Positions 46,640-56,409 of a stretch of 64,000 nucleotides of DNA are shown in pieces. Below the pieces are notes generated by a model. It searched no databases and was not told the origin of the DNA. It saw only the letters and a list, made by a program, of their open reading frames with translations. A program made the translations under genes and the position numbers. The stretch's first letter is position 1. Every line of letters begins with the position of its first letter. The stretch comes from Nectonema munidae (lineage: Eukaryota; Nematomorpha; Nectonematoida; Nectonematidae): NCBI GenBank assembly GCA_030549495.1, contig JAUIRK010001008.1, positions 1 to 64,000 on the forward strand, in the 5' to 3' direction.

Positions 46640-48255
46640 TTACCCACTGTTTTTTGAAGCATTTCTCAGCTGTAGTGCATTTTGAATTGATTTGTGAAGC
46701 TTGTCATAGACTCTATCGTTGTATTTTTGGCCTGAAAACCAAACTTCCTGCCATTCATAAGCAATAAAACAAGCTGAATTTTCTAGTGCGTCTCTATTTT
46801 CGGGTAAAAGAAAATATGCTATCAAAACGAAAATTGCTCTAGAGTTCCATCGAGCACTTTGAACAACAGGTAAAGTTTTCCATTCTATCATTGGAAATTT
46901 CCCAGTCTCTTTATAAAATCTAAACGCAGAACATAAAACATAAAGAAACCTAAAATCATCCCTCCAACCAAGATTCTCCAAATTTGGCATTTTAGTTTTC
47001 GCAGTATACAATTTTTTAAGGCTCTCATAACTTCTTTTAACTTTTTGCACAAAATCATAATTTATATTCGGACTACTTGTTTTATTTTTGAAGTTAGAGT
47101 CTAAAACATGTCTTAATATTCTGTCCAAAACATGATGTTGACATCCGATGTATTGAGGCTTTGAAAGTTTCATATTCTGCATTTCCTTTTGTAACTGAGA
47201 AACAACTCCTTTCCAACAACCAGTATTTACAGCGGTAGTGTCTGATATAATCATTTTAATCGAAGTCCAAGCATTATTTTCATCAAGAATTTTTTTTATT
47301 CCTTTAAATATGCTCTCGGCCTTGACATTAAAACTAGTCTTGACATTTAAACACACCCAAATTTATTTTGAAGTTTTTGTCTTGTAAACATACAACTTGA
47401 TATTCTTCTCCATAATTCACATTTTCTTTTACATTAAAAATTCGTTTACCATCAAAGTGTAAACAGAAGGTATTTTCTTTCTGTAGAAACTCTCTTAACT
47501 TCAAAACTTGTGTCTGCCCATATTTAATCATACCTCTAAATATCCCAGATTGAGTAGGAGTTGGTAATTTAATTCCTTCTTGAGATAGACTATTGCAAAT
47601 GTTAGCAGCTTTTCTAGTTGAAATAGACAATTTGGTAACTAATTTAACGGAATGAGCAGTAGAGTTATTTTTCCTCCCGTCACTTTGATCTATTAAAAAA
47701 TCTTCATCGTTTACGTCAGATTCTGATGTTGTTGAGTCTGACATTTCGTATTCCATCAAATATTCCTGCTCATTTCTGATACAACGCTGTCTTTTGGAAG
47801 GATGGATTGAAGAAGAGCACGCAACTTTATTTGATACGTAGCCAATTTTTCCTTTAGATTCTATTTGTTTTTGATAAAATATTCTATCCTCCATACAAAG
47901 CCATGAGCCTTCTTTTTTTGTAATATCAAATATATCATTCAATTCCTTTTGAAATTCTTTTTTTGTACATCTTTATTAACTTTTCCACTCTCACTTCCAC
48001 TGCTTGCTCACTCAAAATAGGAAAACTCATTTTTTGCCATAATTTTATCAACTCGTGTGTCAGAATTTAATTCGAATTTTCTTGACCTTTTCTTTTTTAA
48101 ACAAAAAAACAAAAAGTCCAAGAACATCTTTAGCTTTTGGCAATCTTGTAAACGTTGAAAAATTTTCTATTCTCGGTAGAATTCTTAATTGAACCCCCTT
48201 GCCAACAGGTAAGTTTTTCAGCCAATTTTTCGAATTTTTTAAAACAGCTTTACTT
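46640..48255 (-). pseudogene. Nearly readable transposase of an unassigned RNase H-like family
   Basis: Two long frames (47942-47334 and 47356-46640) join with one frameshift near 47340; more N-terminal sequence to ~48250 is broken. Order: LNDIFD-like start, EGSWLCMEDRIFYQKQIESK, acidic linker, KLSISTRKAANICNSL, FCLHFDGKRIFN (first Asp), IKMIISDTTAVNTGCWKGVV (second Asp), YIGCQHHVLDRIL (Cys-x-x-His), GWRDDFRFLYVL, VVQSARWNSRAIF (Arg-Trp) and a C-terminal tail. The D, D, CxxH, RW order recalls hAT transposases, but I cannot place the family. The remnant in PSAT1 intron 2 shares the FPxAxxVL start and LHFDGK block. A TTAA MITE sits at the 5' edge. Confidence 0.65.
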
Positions 48256-48262
48256 GATTTAA

Positions 48263-48392
48263 CCCATTTACGACCAATGTTCCTATTTTGGAACATAAGT
48301 AATTTCATCTTCGTCTGCTTTTTTCAATGACTTTGAATATAAATCTTCTGCGTTTTTTTAGATATCGTCTGCTTTGCTTGGTCTTAAATGGG
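48263..48392. mobile_element. TTAA-flanked piggyBac-type MITE, copy C (130 bp)
   Basis: Flanked by TTAA at 48259-48262 and 48393-48396. It starts CCCATTTACGACC and ends GGTCTTAAATGGG, with the imperfect palindrome ATGTTCCTATTTTGGAACAT near the left end and three CGTCTGC/CTTCTGC motifs inside. It is very similar to copy B at 31508-31637. Confidence 0.85.
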
Positions 48393-48734
48393 TTAAAGTC
48401 GGCCATTTAAAAGAGAAAATTTAAAGTCAATTTTTTTAACTAGAATAATCTAAAAATAAAAAAAAATTAGAAAACTTATTTTAAATATTCCTAAAATAAA
48501 AAAGCGATTTTTTTATTGAAACTAGAATCGTTGAAACTTCAAATGCATGCTTGCGGGAAGTTTTTTCTAAAAAATATGAAAATTAGGTTAGATTCATGTT
48601 AATACTTTATAAACTCATCGATTTGTAATACAGGAAATAAAAAATTAAAAAAAAAATTTTCAGTCATATACCTAATATATATATATTCTCATAACCTGTA
48701 CGGTTGAACGCGGGTAGACAACTTGCGTGTTATC

Positions 48735-49085
48735 TCCAACCCGTATATTACGATGATTCTTCTCCAACCTGTATTCTACGATGATTCATCTCCAAACTAT
48801 ATACTACAATGATTCATCTCCAACCTGTATACTACGATAATTCATCTCCAACCTGTATACTACGATGATTCATCTTCAACCTGTATACTACGATGGTTTC
48901 TATTCCATGTACAAATAACTAGGGAGACAATGTTCAACTTTCTGTTCACATTCTGCTAGATGTAAGATTTGATATACCTCATTCGGGGAGACGATGGTTC
49001 ACCTCCAACCTGTATACCGCGATAATTCATCTCCAACCTATCAGTTCATATTTTGCTAGATGTAAGATTTGATATACCTCATTCG
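48735..49085. repeat. Minisatellite, 28-bp unit, plus larger duplication
   Basis: The unit TCTCCAACCTGTATACTACG + ATGATTCA is repeated about six times from 48735 to 48895 with small changes. It then recurs (~48990-49040) together with a longer block containing GCTAGATGTAAGATTTGATA, present at ~48955 and ~49055. Confidence 0.85.
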
Positions 49086-49283
49086 GGGAGAGGATGTTAG
49101 ATAAGTTATTAATTTTTTTACGATATTAAATAATTTATTTTATCAAATAATCAAAATAAAATTCTGTAATCAAAGAATCGAAAAATATTCTTTAAAAAAT
49201 CAAAAAATATCAAACTTTCTGTTCATATTTTGCTACCTCATACGATGTTACAAAAGTTATTACCTATATTGCACGATTTTAAA

Positions 49284-49533
49284 TATTATATTTGTCGAAT
49301 AATCAAAGAATCGAAAAGTGTTCAAAACAAAAAATATTTATTCTTTTTAAATATATCGTTGGCTCCCCTTACTTTTAAAATTGAAAGATAAACCTAGTCT
49401 TTAATAATTAATTTTTATCAAATTATGCACATACGAAACTAAAAGTAAGGGGAGTCAACGATATATTTAAAAAGAATAAATATTTTTTGATTTGAACATT
49501 TTTCGATTCTTTGATTATTCGACAAATATAATA
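49284..49533. repeat. Foldback with 94-bp inverted arms and 62-bp loop
   Basis: 49284-49377 and 49440-49533 are reverse complements with about three mismatches. The outer end reads TATTATATTTGTCGAATAAT and the inner end CTCCCCTTACTTTTA. The right arm begins exactly where the Tigger transposase reading frame is lost (49534). Sequence similar to the arm also occurs upstream (~49090-49190). Confidence 0.9.
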
Positions 49534-50239
49534 GCCTTGTACTCTAATGGTAATGTTTTGATTCCTAAACAACGAGGTTTCAGTGACTTGCCATTTACCA
49601 GTAGTGGAAGCTTATCCTCCCTTGTCATGTTAGCACCAACAAGTATTGTAAGTCTTTCTTTTGATAATTTTCCTCCTTGGCAACGTTCCCCTTTAAGCAT
49701 AAATGATGAAGATGGTAGTAATTTAAAAAACAAGCCTGCTTCATCAACATTAAAAATGTCTTCAGGAGCATACTTGTTTAAAATTGAAGGTAAAATTTTT
49801 TCAAACCATTCACTCATTTGTTCTACAGGAGCATCAAAAGCTTCACCACAAATTGTTCGAAAAGTAATGCCGTGGCGTTTCTTAAACCTGTGAAGCCAAC
49901 CTTCACTACATTTAAAATCTAAGTGTTTTAAATCAAAAGCAAACTTTGCGCTTTAGCTACAAGTACAGGTCCTGATACAGGAATATTATGAGATCTGGCA
50001 TTTTGAAACCAGAGGAAAAGAGCTTTTTCAACATCCGGATATCACAATTCTCACTCTTTTTCGCTTTATTTCATTTTTCCCAAAAGACTCTTTGATTTTG
50101 CCGAAAACGTTATCCACGTTGAAAATAGACTAATTCCAAACTCTTGTGCTATTGCTGACTTTGATTTTTCATTTCTCTCAACAAGAGTAATAGCGCGATA
50201 TTTTGTTTCTATGTTGACATTTTTACGTTTGGACGACAT
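49534..50239 (-). pseudogene. Tigger/pogo (CENP-B/jerky-like) transposase, truncated
   Basis: From ATG at 50239 the minus strand gives MSSKRKNVNIETKYRAITLV and AIAQEFGIS, a CENP-B-type N-terminal HTH. After frameshifts follow VEKALFLWFQNARSHNIPVS (second HTH) and HGITFRTICGEA, and then YAPEDIFNVDEAGLFFKLLP with the first catalytic Asp (~49730-49790) and LTILVGANM-REDKLPLLV. The frame runs to LPLEYKA and stops at 49534, where the foldback starts, so the second and third acidic residues are absent. It is not the same copy as the Tigger remnant at 21720-22640, which keeps the second-Asp part. Confidence 0.85.
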
Positions 50240-50259
50240 AAAGATACAAAGCAAAAGAA

Positions 50260-52164
50260 GATGCTGAGCAGTTAAAATAAGTAAAAATGTTAGTTTTTAT
50301 AAATCTCCTAGAAAATTATTTTAAACTTTATTATTGCAACGTTTCATGTAACATAATACGTATCATGACTTTGCAACGTATTATGTATTTTTACATTATT
50401 GCTTAAAATTATGACTTCCTTGTGGTCTATTATGAGCTACTTTTACATTGAATTTTTTTACATTATCATCATACAATTTGCTGTAGAATAAGGCTCTTTT
50501 TACGCCAATATAGATGATGAAGTATAGCAAAATTGAAAAAAGAAAGACTATATAGATATAGAATATCTATAGTTACATCATACCACCTTGCAGCAAGAGT
50601 TTATTATCTCTTTTTTTGGTGCAATGTGTAGTGACTAATATTTCATTGCAGTTGTTATTTTTTTCCTAAAACCAAAGAATATACAAAAAAGGATAGCAAT
50701 GAATTGACTGTAAATAGCAATGTAAATTATGATTTGTAAGCAAGAGTAACTGCTTCATTATTATAACAGCAAAAACATACTCTTTTAATATAAATCTTTT
50801 ACTAAGTAGGCGTAATTAATTTTTTGAAAAAAATTTTAAGAATAATTTTTCATATAGGGGTATTTTCTGTTGTGCAGGGTAAAATATGCACAATTATAAG
50901 CGAGGTTTCTTTTTAAACGAGTTCTTCGTAATAAAAGATGTAAAGTGTGTGTAATTTTTGTGTACGGGACAGGGGATAAACAAAAGATGCATTATATTGA
51001 AGTGTTCTTGATAAGCACGTTCGTAATAACGCGATTTTACTGCAATTGTTTTAAATTTTTTTCAAAAAGAATCTTTAGAGTATTTGGTACACAACGTGTT
51101 GAATGATTCATGTTTGAAATCATTTTACAAACGCTAAAGAGAAGTTAAAATTAATTCCTTCTCACGCATTTCCCTACTCCTTTTGGAGAAGTTAAAATTA
51201 AGAAGATTAATATTTAGATTTAAGTTAAAATTATTAAAGATTTTATTACTAGTTAAAAAATAAAAAAAAGATATTTTCACTTTTTAATTTAACAATTTCA
51301 ATTTTTGGATCAAAGGGTTAATTAACCATAGAGTAACCTCACTCGGTGTTTAAGGTTAGCCAGTTAACTCGACACACCATATTTAGTTGAATTATTATTA
51401 GACATATTCTAATTCTCATTTAATTGCTCTCAAAATTTCCAATTTAATTATTAAACAGTAATATTTTGTACTCATTTAAATATTAGCCGGTTAACGACCA
51501 GAGTCGACATATGTCGACTTTACAAAAATAAAATCGTCTGCTTTAATACAAATCTTCTGCATTACATTAGATATCTTCAATGACAAAAACAGTGAATCGG
51601 GTGCGAGAAATCATGTCTTTGTGTCGCACGTCCGTGCCATAGGTTCGTCATCACTCGTTACTTAGACCATGATTTGTCTTATCACATCGCATGTGTTTTT
51701 AGAGAATACTCAGAAAAACGTTACCCAAGTTAATATAATCATTTCTCATATCTTATCACTTCTTTTTAGGTCTAAAAGTGTTGCAATTCAGTACGGAATT
51801 AGTTGTGGCTTATTGGCCAATAAAAGATAATGTTTCAAGCTACTTCTTTTCGATAGACTCTTTTGAAGGTTTATGATTTAATTGTTTTTCAAATATATAT
51901 ATATACCTATTTAAAAAAACTAGTATACATTTAGATAGGGTGAAACTTTTTCTCTAGCACTCATGTAGTTTATTATAGCGATTTTCCCATCTTTTCCTGT
52001 GTATCTATTTCGAAATTTTGTCCCCAGGATTGAATCAAGAGAGAAGTCATTGAGTAAACGACTTATTAGAAATTTTGTTTACAGGAAGCTTCTTATACAA
52101 GTCTTTATATTCGTAGTATTGGGTATATAATTTCTTGGATAAGAAGTGGCTGTTATTTGTCCGC
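50260..52164. other. AT-rich non-coding stretch
   Basis: Nothing was supported except the TTAA-MITE-like segment at 51495-51600. Confidence 0.3.
51495..51600. repeat. Probable divergent member of the TTAA MITE family
   Basis: After TTAA (51491-51494) come CGACCA and then a perfect 16-bp palindrome GTCGACATATGTCGAC (51503-51518), followed by ATCGTCTGC, ATCTTCTGC and AGATATCTTC in the same order as in MITE copies B and C. The outer CCCATTT and the right end are missing or unrecognised. Confidence 0.5.
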
Positions 52165-52830
52165 TCATGAATGGACATTGGCAGAACGGACATTTGGTCA
52201 AACAAAATTCCTACCAAACAAGCATTTGGCCGAAAAATATTTTACCGAATGGATATTCGACGAAATAAATATTTGGTCAACGAATATTTCTACAAAAATC
52301 TAAAATTTCCAAAATTCTGCAAGCAATAAAAATGTTTTGATGCTAAAAACTAAAACTCAAAAAATACAGTAAGAAGCTCACACTACCATTCATATTTTTT
52401 AATGATAGAAATAAGCTTTTTGTCTTAAATATTTATTGCAAAAAATTGATAAAACATAAATTGATTTAAAAAAAGTCAAACATATGAGGTATAGTATAAT
52501 TAAAGTGTGTAGTTAAGTGAATACATTACATGCGGTATAATTCAATTAAATGTGGTTTTAGAAAATAATAATAATACATCATTATAAATTGATTGATTGA
52601 TTTAGGCCAAATCTGTTATGTAAAATTTTTTGTTAGGCCAAATGTCTCTTTCATAAAATTTTGCTCGCTCAAATGTCTCTTTTATAAAATTATTGTTTGT
52701 CCAGATGTTCGTTTCTGTTTTTTCTGCCATATGTCTTTCGGCCAAGTGTCAGTTCAGCCAACTGTCTTCCATCTAAATTTCGATCGGCCTAATGACTTTC
52801 GTTAAAAGGTTTCGGCCACGATAAAGCACG
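52165..52830. repeat. Foldback-like region of degenerate CATTTGGCC iterations
   Basis: The left part (52165-52300) contains GGACATTTGGTCAAA, GCATTTGGCCGAAAA and ATATTTGGTCAACGA. The right part (52600-52830) contains the inverted form GGCCAAATGTCT, GCTCAAATGTCT, CGGCCAAGTGTC and related units. Short degenerate iterations in opposite orientation around an AT-rich centre suggest an old foldback element. Confidence 0.6.
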
Positions 52831-53586
52831 TATTACTTGTCCCTGACAAGCGTGTTAAAAGTTATTAGTTAAGTCAATTCTATTTCTTAGTTGAATTATA
52901 AAAAGTAATGGATTATTTATTGGAAATAATGAAAACTCATAAATTGGTTTTCTTTGAAAAAATTTAAATAAAAAGGAAGGAAATGGCGTAATTGAACCAC
53001 CACCCAGCTCTCTTAACCTTCGCAAGACGGTCCATTTTATACCATACACGAAGGACGGATATATGCCGTAAAACTCCCATACATCAAAAAAAGATTGTTT
53101 ATGCCATATATTGCATTTCCTGCATAAATTTTATGTAAAATCACAAAAAATAGCATTTTAAAGCACAAAAACTAGTAAATGAAAAAATTTATTCATGTGT
53201 GCGTAATAAAAAGTTAACGCCATCTGCATTACTGAAATATTTTTTGCAATATCTTATATACAGTTGTGTTAGACATAGAAACAAAACAAATTTTATTTCA
53301 TGAAAGGATTGAATGATAATGCTGTATGTGTACGGTTTATTAGGCATTATATTATACTGATTACGTTAACAAATGAGAAGAATTTACGAGAAGGATAATG
53401 ATCGATATATGTGCTGGTTTATCATGAGATGTCGTTTTCAACCTTGATATAATGTAGGATAGCTTTATCTTCATGAGTAATTTTCGAATCCGAGCACATT
53501 GAAGGTAGAGTATAAACAAAATTAAAGCTGTGTTGTGTGATGTCACACAGAATTTTTTTCAAATATGTCATCACTAATCATTTGTG

Positions 53587-53594
53587 TATAAAAT
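53587..53594 (+). promoter_or_regulatory. TATA box, upstream copy
   Basis: TATAAAAT within the first promoter repeat, 335 bases upstream of an identical one at 53922-53929. Confidence 0.5.
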
Positions 53595-53921
53595 ACACTT
53601 TGCACTCAAAACGAAAACTTTTATTCTATTTTCTCAGTTTTCTAATTTTACACTGTATGATTGTGTACGGTATATTAGGCATTTTATTCTACAGATTACG
53701 TTGAGAAATGAGAAAAATTTACAAGAAGGATAATGATCAATATATGTGCTGGTTTATCATGAGATGTCGTTTTTAACCTTGATATAATGTAGGATAGCTT
53801 TATCTTCATGAGTAATTTTCGAATCCGAGCACATTGAAGGTAGAGTATAAACAAAATTAAAGCTGTGTTGTGTGATGTCACACAGAATTTTTTTCAAATA
53901 TGTCATCACTAATCATTTGTG

Positions 53922-53929
53922 TATAAAAT
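53922..53929 (+). promoter_or_regulatory. TATA box, downstream copy, probably used for the transposase
   Basis: TATAAAAT lies 82 bases upstream of the ATG at 54004, giving a short 5' UTR if transcription starts ~30 bases downstream. Confidence 0.55.
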
Positions 53930-54003
53930 ACACTTTGCACTCAAAACGAAAACTTTTATTTTATTTTCTCAGTTTTCTAATCTGTGTGATTATTATCTCC
54001 GTC

Positions 54004-56086
54004 ATGCAGTCGTCTTCAAGTGTTTCTTCTTATAACACTATAACTTCTTCTTCTGAAAGTTTTACTTCGTCTTCATCTGAGGAGTCAGATATTTCTGAAA
54101 CGGTTTCAGATTTCTTACTTGCTCCAGACGGTACACGTTATCAATGGGATCCTTTTTCTACGAATGTTGGAAGACCTGGAACTTTTAATATTAGAGATAC
54201 TGTCGCCGAACCATATGGTCCTAAAGGAGATGCTAAATCTTTAGTTGATCCTTTGAAAATTTTTCAACTTTTTTTTACTGTTGAAACAATATCCCATATT
54301 TATCGCTGTACCAAATTAAAGATGGATGAGGCATATGCGTGAGTCAAATTTAATTTTAAATAGTTTTAGTCACAGTTGACATCAATGTAACTATTTTGCT
54401 TATTAAAACTTTTGTGCAAATAGATGCTACTTTTTTGTTCATCTAATCGGTTGACGTCAACTATGAAAAAATTTATTTTAAACACAATTTATTTTAAATT
54501 TTTTAATTTCTTTTAAAACTTTAGTCTAAATTCTCGGGCTATATTTTTCAATTTTTTGCTTAGTACACTACTTGGACATTCAAAAAACTTTTTATTGCTT
54601 ATGTATTTTGGTAGAAACATTTAAATAAATTATCTTTATTTGTAATACCAAAATATAAAAGCTATTATACTTTATTTTTATGATGAAAAGATGACTCTCC
54701 GAGAAAAGTATTTATTTAAAAATATTGTTCGTAATTTTATTATCTTTTTTGTGTTTTAGAAATATGCCTGAAACTTTCCAAAAGACTAAATTTTGTTTTG
54801 AAAAGTTCAGTATTGCTGACATACTATCTTATTTTGCATGTTTACTACACATTGGACAGGCAAAAAATCAAAAATTAGATGTAAAATACCTCTTTTCTCA
54901 AAAGCATGGAGAGCCATTTTTAAAAGCTTCTATAAATCGAGATATGTTTTTTCTTATCCATCGTTTTATACGCTTTGACAAAAAAAGTGAAAGAAATCAG
55001 GAAGATAAATTGGGAGCAATAAGAGAATTACACGACCATTTTTATAAAATATTCAGCAGGTACTATACTCCGCAAGATTGCGTAACTGTTGATGAACAGT
55101 TGATAAAATTTAGAGGAAGAACGGCTTTACGAATCTATGATCGATCCAAGCCAGGACGCTATGGCATAAAAGGCTACCACTGCAATGACGCAAGAACTTA
55201 TTATGTGCTCAAACCCGAAATTTATGTCCCTGGTCTCCTAGATAAAACTTATTTTTCTTCTGAAGAAATTGTAAAAAGACTTGTGGCAAGTTGTGAGTTG
55301 CCAAAAGGTTGCGGCATATTCATGGACAGGTTCTTTACCTCTCATGAACTTTGCAAATGGGCACGAGAACAAAACCTCACAGTCTGTGGCACTGCAAGAG
55401 CTAATCGCCGCTTTATACCTTACCTTTTCAGACCAGATCATCTAAAAAGTCTCGCCTTACAAGATTGTGAGAGTAAATTCCTTTACACAGAATTTGCATC
55501 CTTGACTGCTTACATTCCTCACAAGCATTCACAAAGAGACTTCAAAGTAGTTTATATAATGTCGTCTCAACATTTGGGAAGCATCAACTTGTTAGGTCCA
55601 AGACGTAAACCGGAGACTGTTGTCGATTACAATAAATTTAAATCGGGCGTTGATACTTGTAATCGAATGCTAAGAGACTTTACTTCTTACAAAGCTTCAA
55701 GGAGATGGCCTTTTCTTTTGTTTTGTAATTATTTAGACATATCAGCTTATAACAGTTGGGTCATCATCAAGAGCAACGCTCCAGAAAAATTTCCATCGGT
55801 ACAAAAAGGTGGGAGAAAGTACTTCATAAGAGATCTGTGTCTAAGACTTAGTCACCTTTCAATGATGAACAGATGTAATGATCCTCTCACCCACAGAATC
55901 ACAAAGGAACTTATTTCATTTTACGGGATCCAACAAGATATACCTGAGATTGCTTCCTCTTCTCGTGGATATTGCTTTGTTTCTACTTGTAGACCAAAAA
56001 AGAGAGGAACAAGAAAGTGCGCAACATGCAAAAGGCCTATATGTAAAGCACACACAAAGTACATTTGTCAAAGTTGTGGAATTTAA
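54004..56086 (+). CDS. piggyBac transposase, two exons, 553 aa, intact
   Basis: Exon 1 is 54004-54338; a GTGAGT donor at 54339 and TTTTAG acceptor ending 54759 give a 421-nt phase-2 intron; exon 2 runs to TAA at 56084-56086. The Ser/Glu-rich N-terminus starts MQSSSSVSSYN; an in-frame ATG at 53872 lies in the promoter repeat and is less likely. By residue number, catalytic Asp are D223 (VTVDEQLIKFRGR), D301 (GIFMDRFFTS) and D410 (KSGVDTCNRM). The D223-D301 spacing of 78 equals that in Trichoplusia ni piggyBac (D268, D346). The fourth conserved acidic position (D450 there) is N413. A C-terminal Cys/His cluster (C517, C522, C532, C535, C540, H543, C548, C551) is the DNA-binding CRD. It cuts and pastes the element at TTAA in the nucleus. 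Its decayed relative is at 40595-41690. Confidence 0.93.
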
Positions 56087-56174
56087 TTTTGCTCTTTTTT
56101 TATGCTAACTAATCAAAATTAAATATTTTTAAGTTTTTTGCTCAATTAATTTTTATTATTGCTTTTTATTCATG

Positions 56175-56180
56175 AATAAA
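56175..56180 (+). promoter_or_regulatory. piggyBac transposase poly(A) signal
   Basis: AATAAA lies 88 bases after the stop codon and inside the element. Confidence 0.6.
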
Positions 56181-56409
56181 GTTCATAATGTGAAAAGAAA
56201 TTTAGTTACTTTCTTTAGATGGCGTTAAAGATCTACAGAAGAAAAAAATATACAGTTATTCACTATCAGTTTTTATTTTTGAAAAATTTGTTGTTTTTTG
56301 AAAATTTACATTATAATTTTAACATAGGTTTTATATAAGATAGTCGACGTAAATTTAGTTTGAAAATTACCATTGACGTAAAACTCCCGTTCCGTCTTGC
56401 GAAGGTTAA

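Larger units (their letters stand above)
53322..53983. repeat. Tandemly duplicated ~330-bp 5' leader of the piggyBac element
   Basis: 53322-53650 and 53653-53983 are near-identical with a 335-base period, each containing AAAGCTGTGTTGTGTGATGT, a TATAAAAT box and CACTTTGCACTCAAAACG. The second copy ends about 20 bases before the transposase ATG. Open frames on the minus strand here are products of the repeat. Confidence 0.92.
53017..56405 (+). mobile_element. Structurally intact autonomous piggyBac transposon, 3389 bp
   Basis: TTAA target duplications at 53013-53016 and 56406-56409 flank 14-bp perfect TIRs, CCTTCGCAAGACGG at the left and its complement at the right. Just inside each end a CGTAAAACTCCC motif occurs in the same orientation (~53068-53082 left, ~56376-56390 right). 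Between them lie a duplicated promoter-like region and a spliced, stop-free 553-aa transposase, so nothing visible prevents activity except a non-canonical residue (see the CDS). It is the youngest-looking complete element in the window. Confidence 0.93.

Noticed and set aside
48735-49040. CRISPR array with 28-bp repeats
   Set aside because: Units are directly abutting with no spacers, which is a minisatellite.
53361-53881. Two nearly identical 61-residue minus-strand open frames
   Set aside because: They lie in the two copies of the piggyBac promoter repeat and have no recognisable motif; the repetition explains their similarity.
53872-54003. Longer piggyBac transposase start at the ATG at 53872
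   Set aside because: It adds a hydrophobic stretch encoded inside the promoter repeat and downstream of no TATA box other than the distal one; the Ser-rich start at 54004 fits piggyBac N-termini better.
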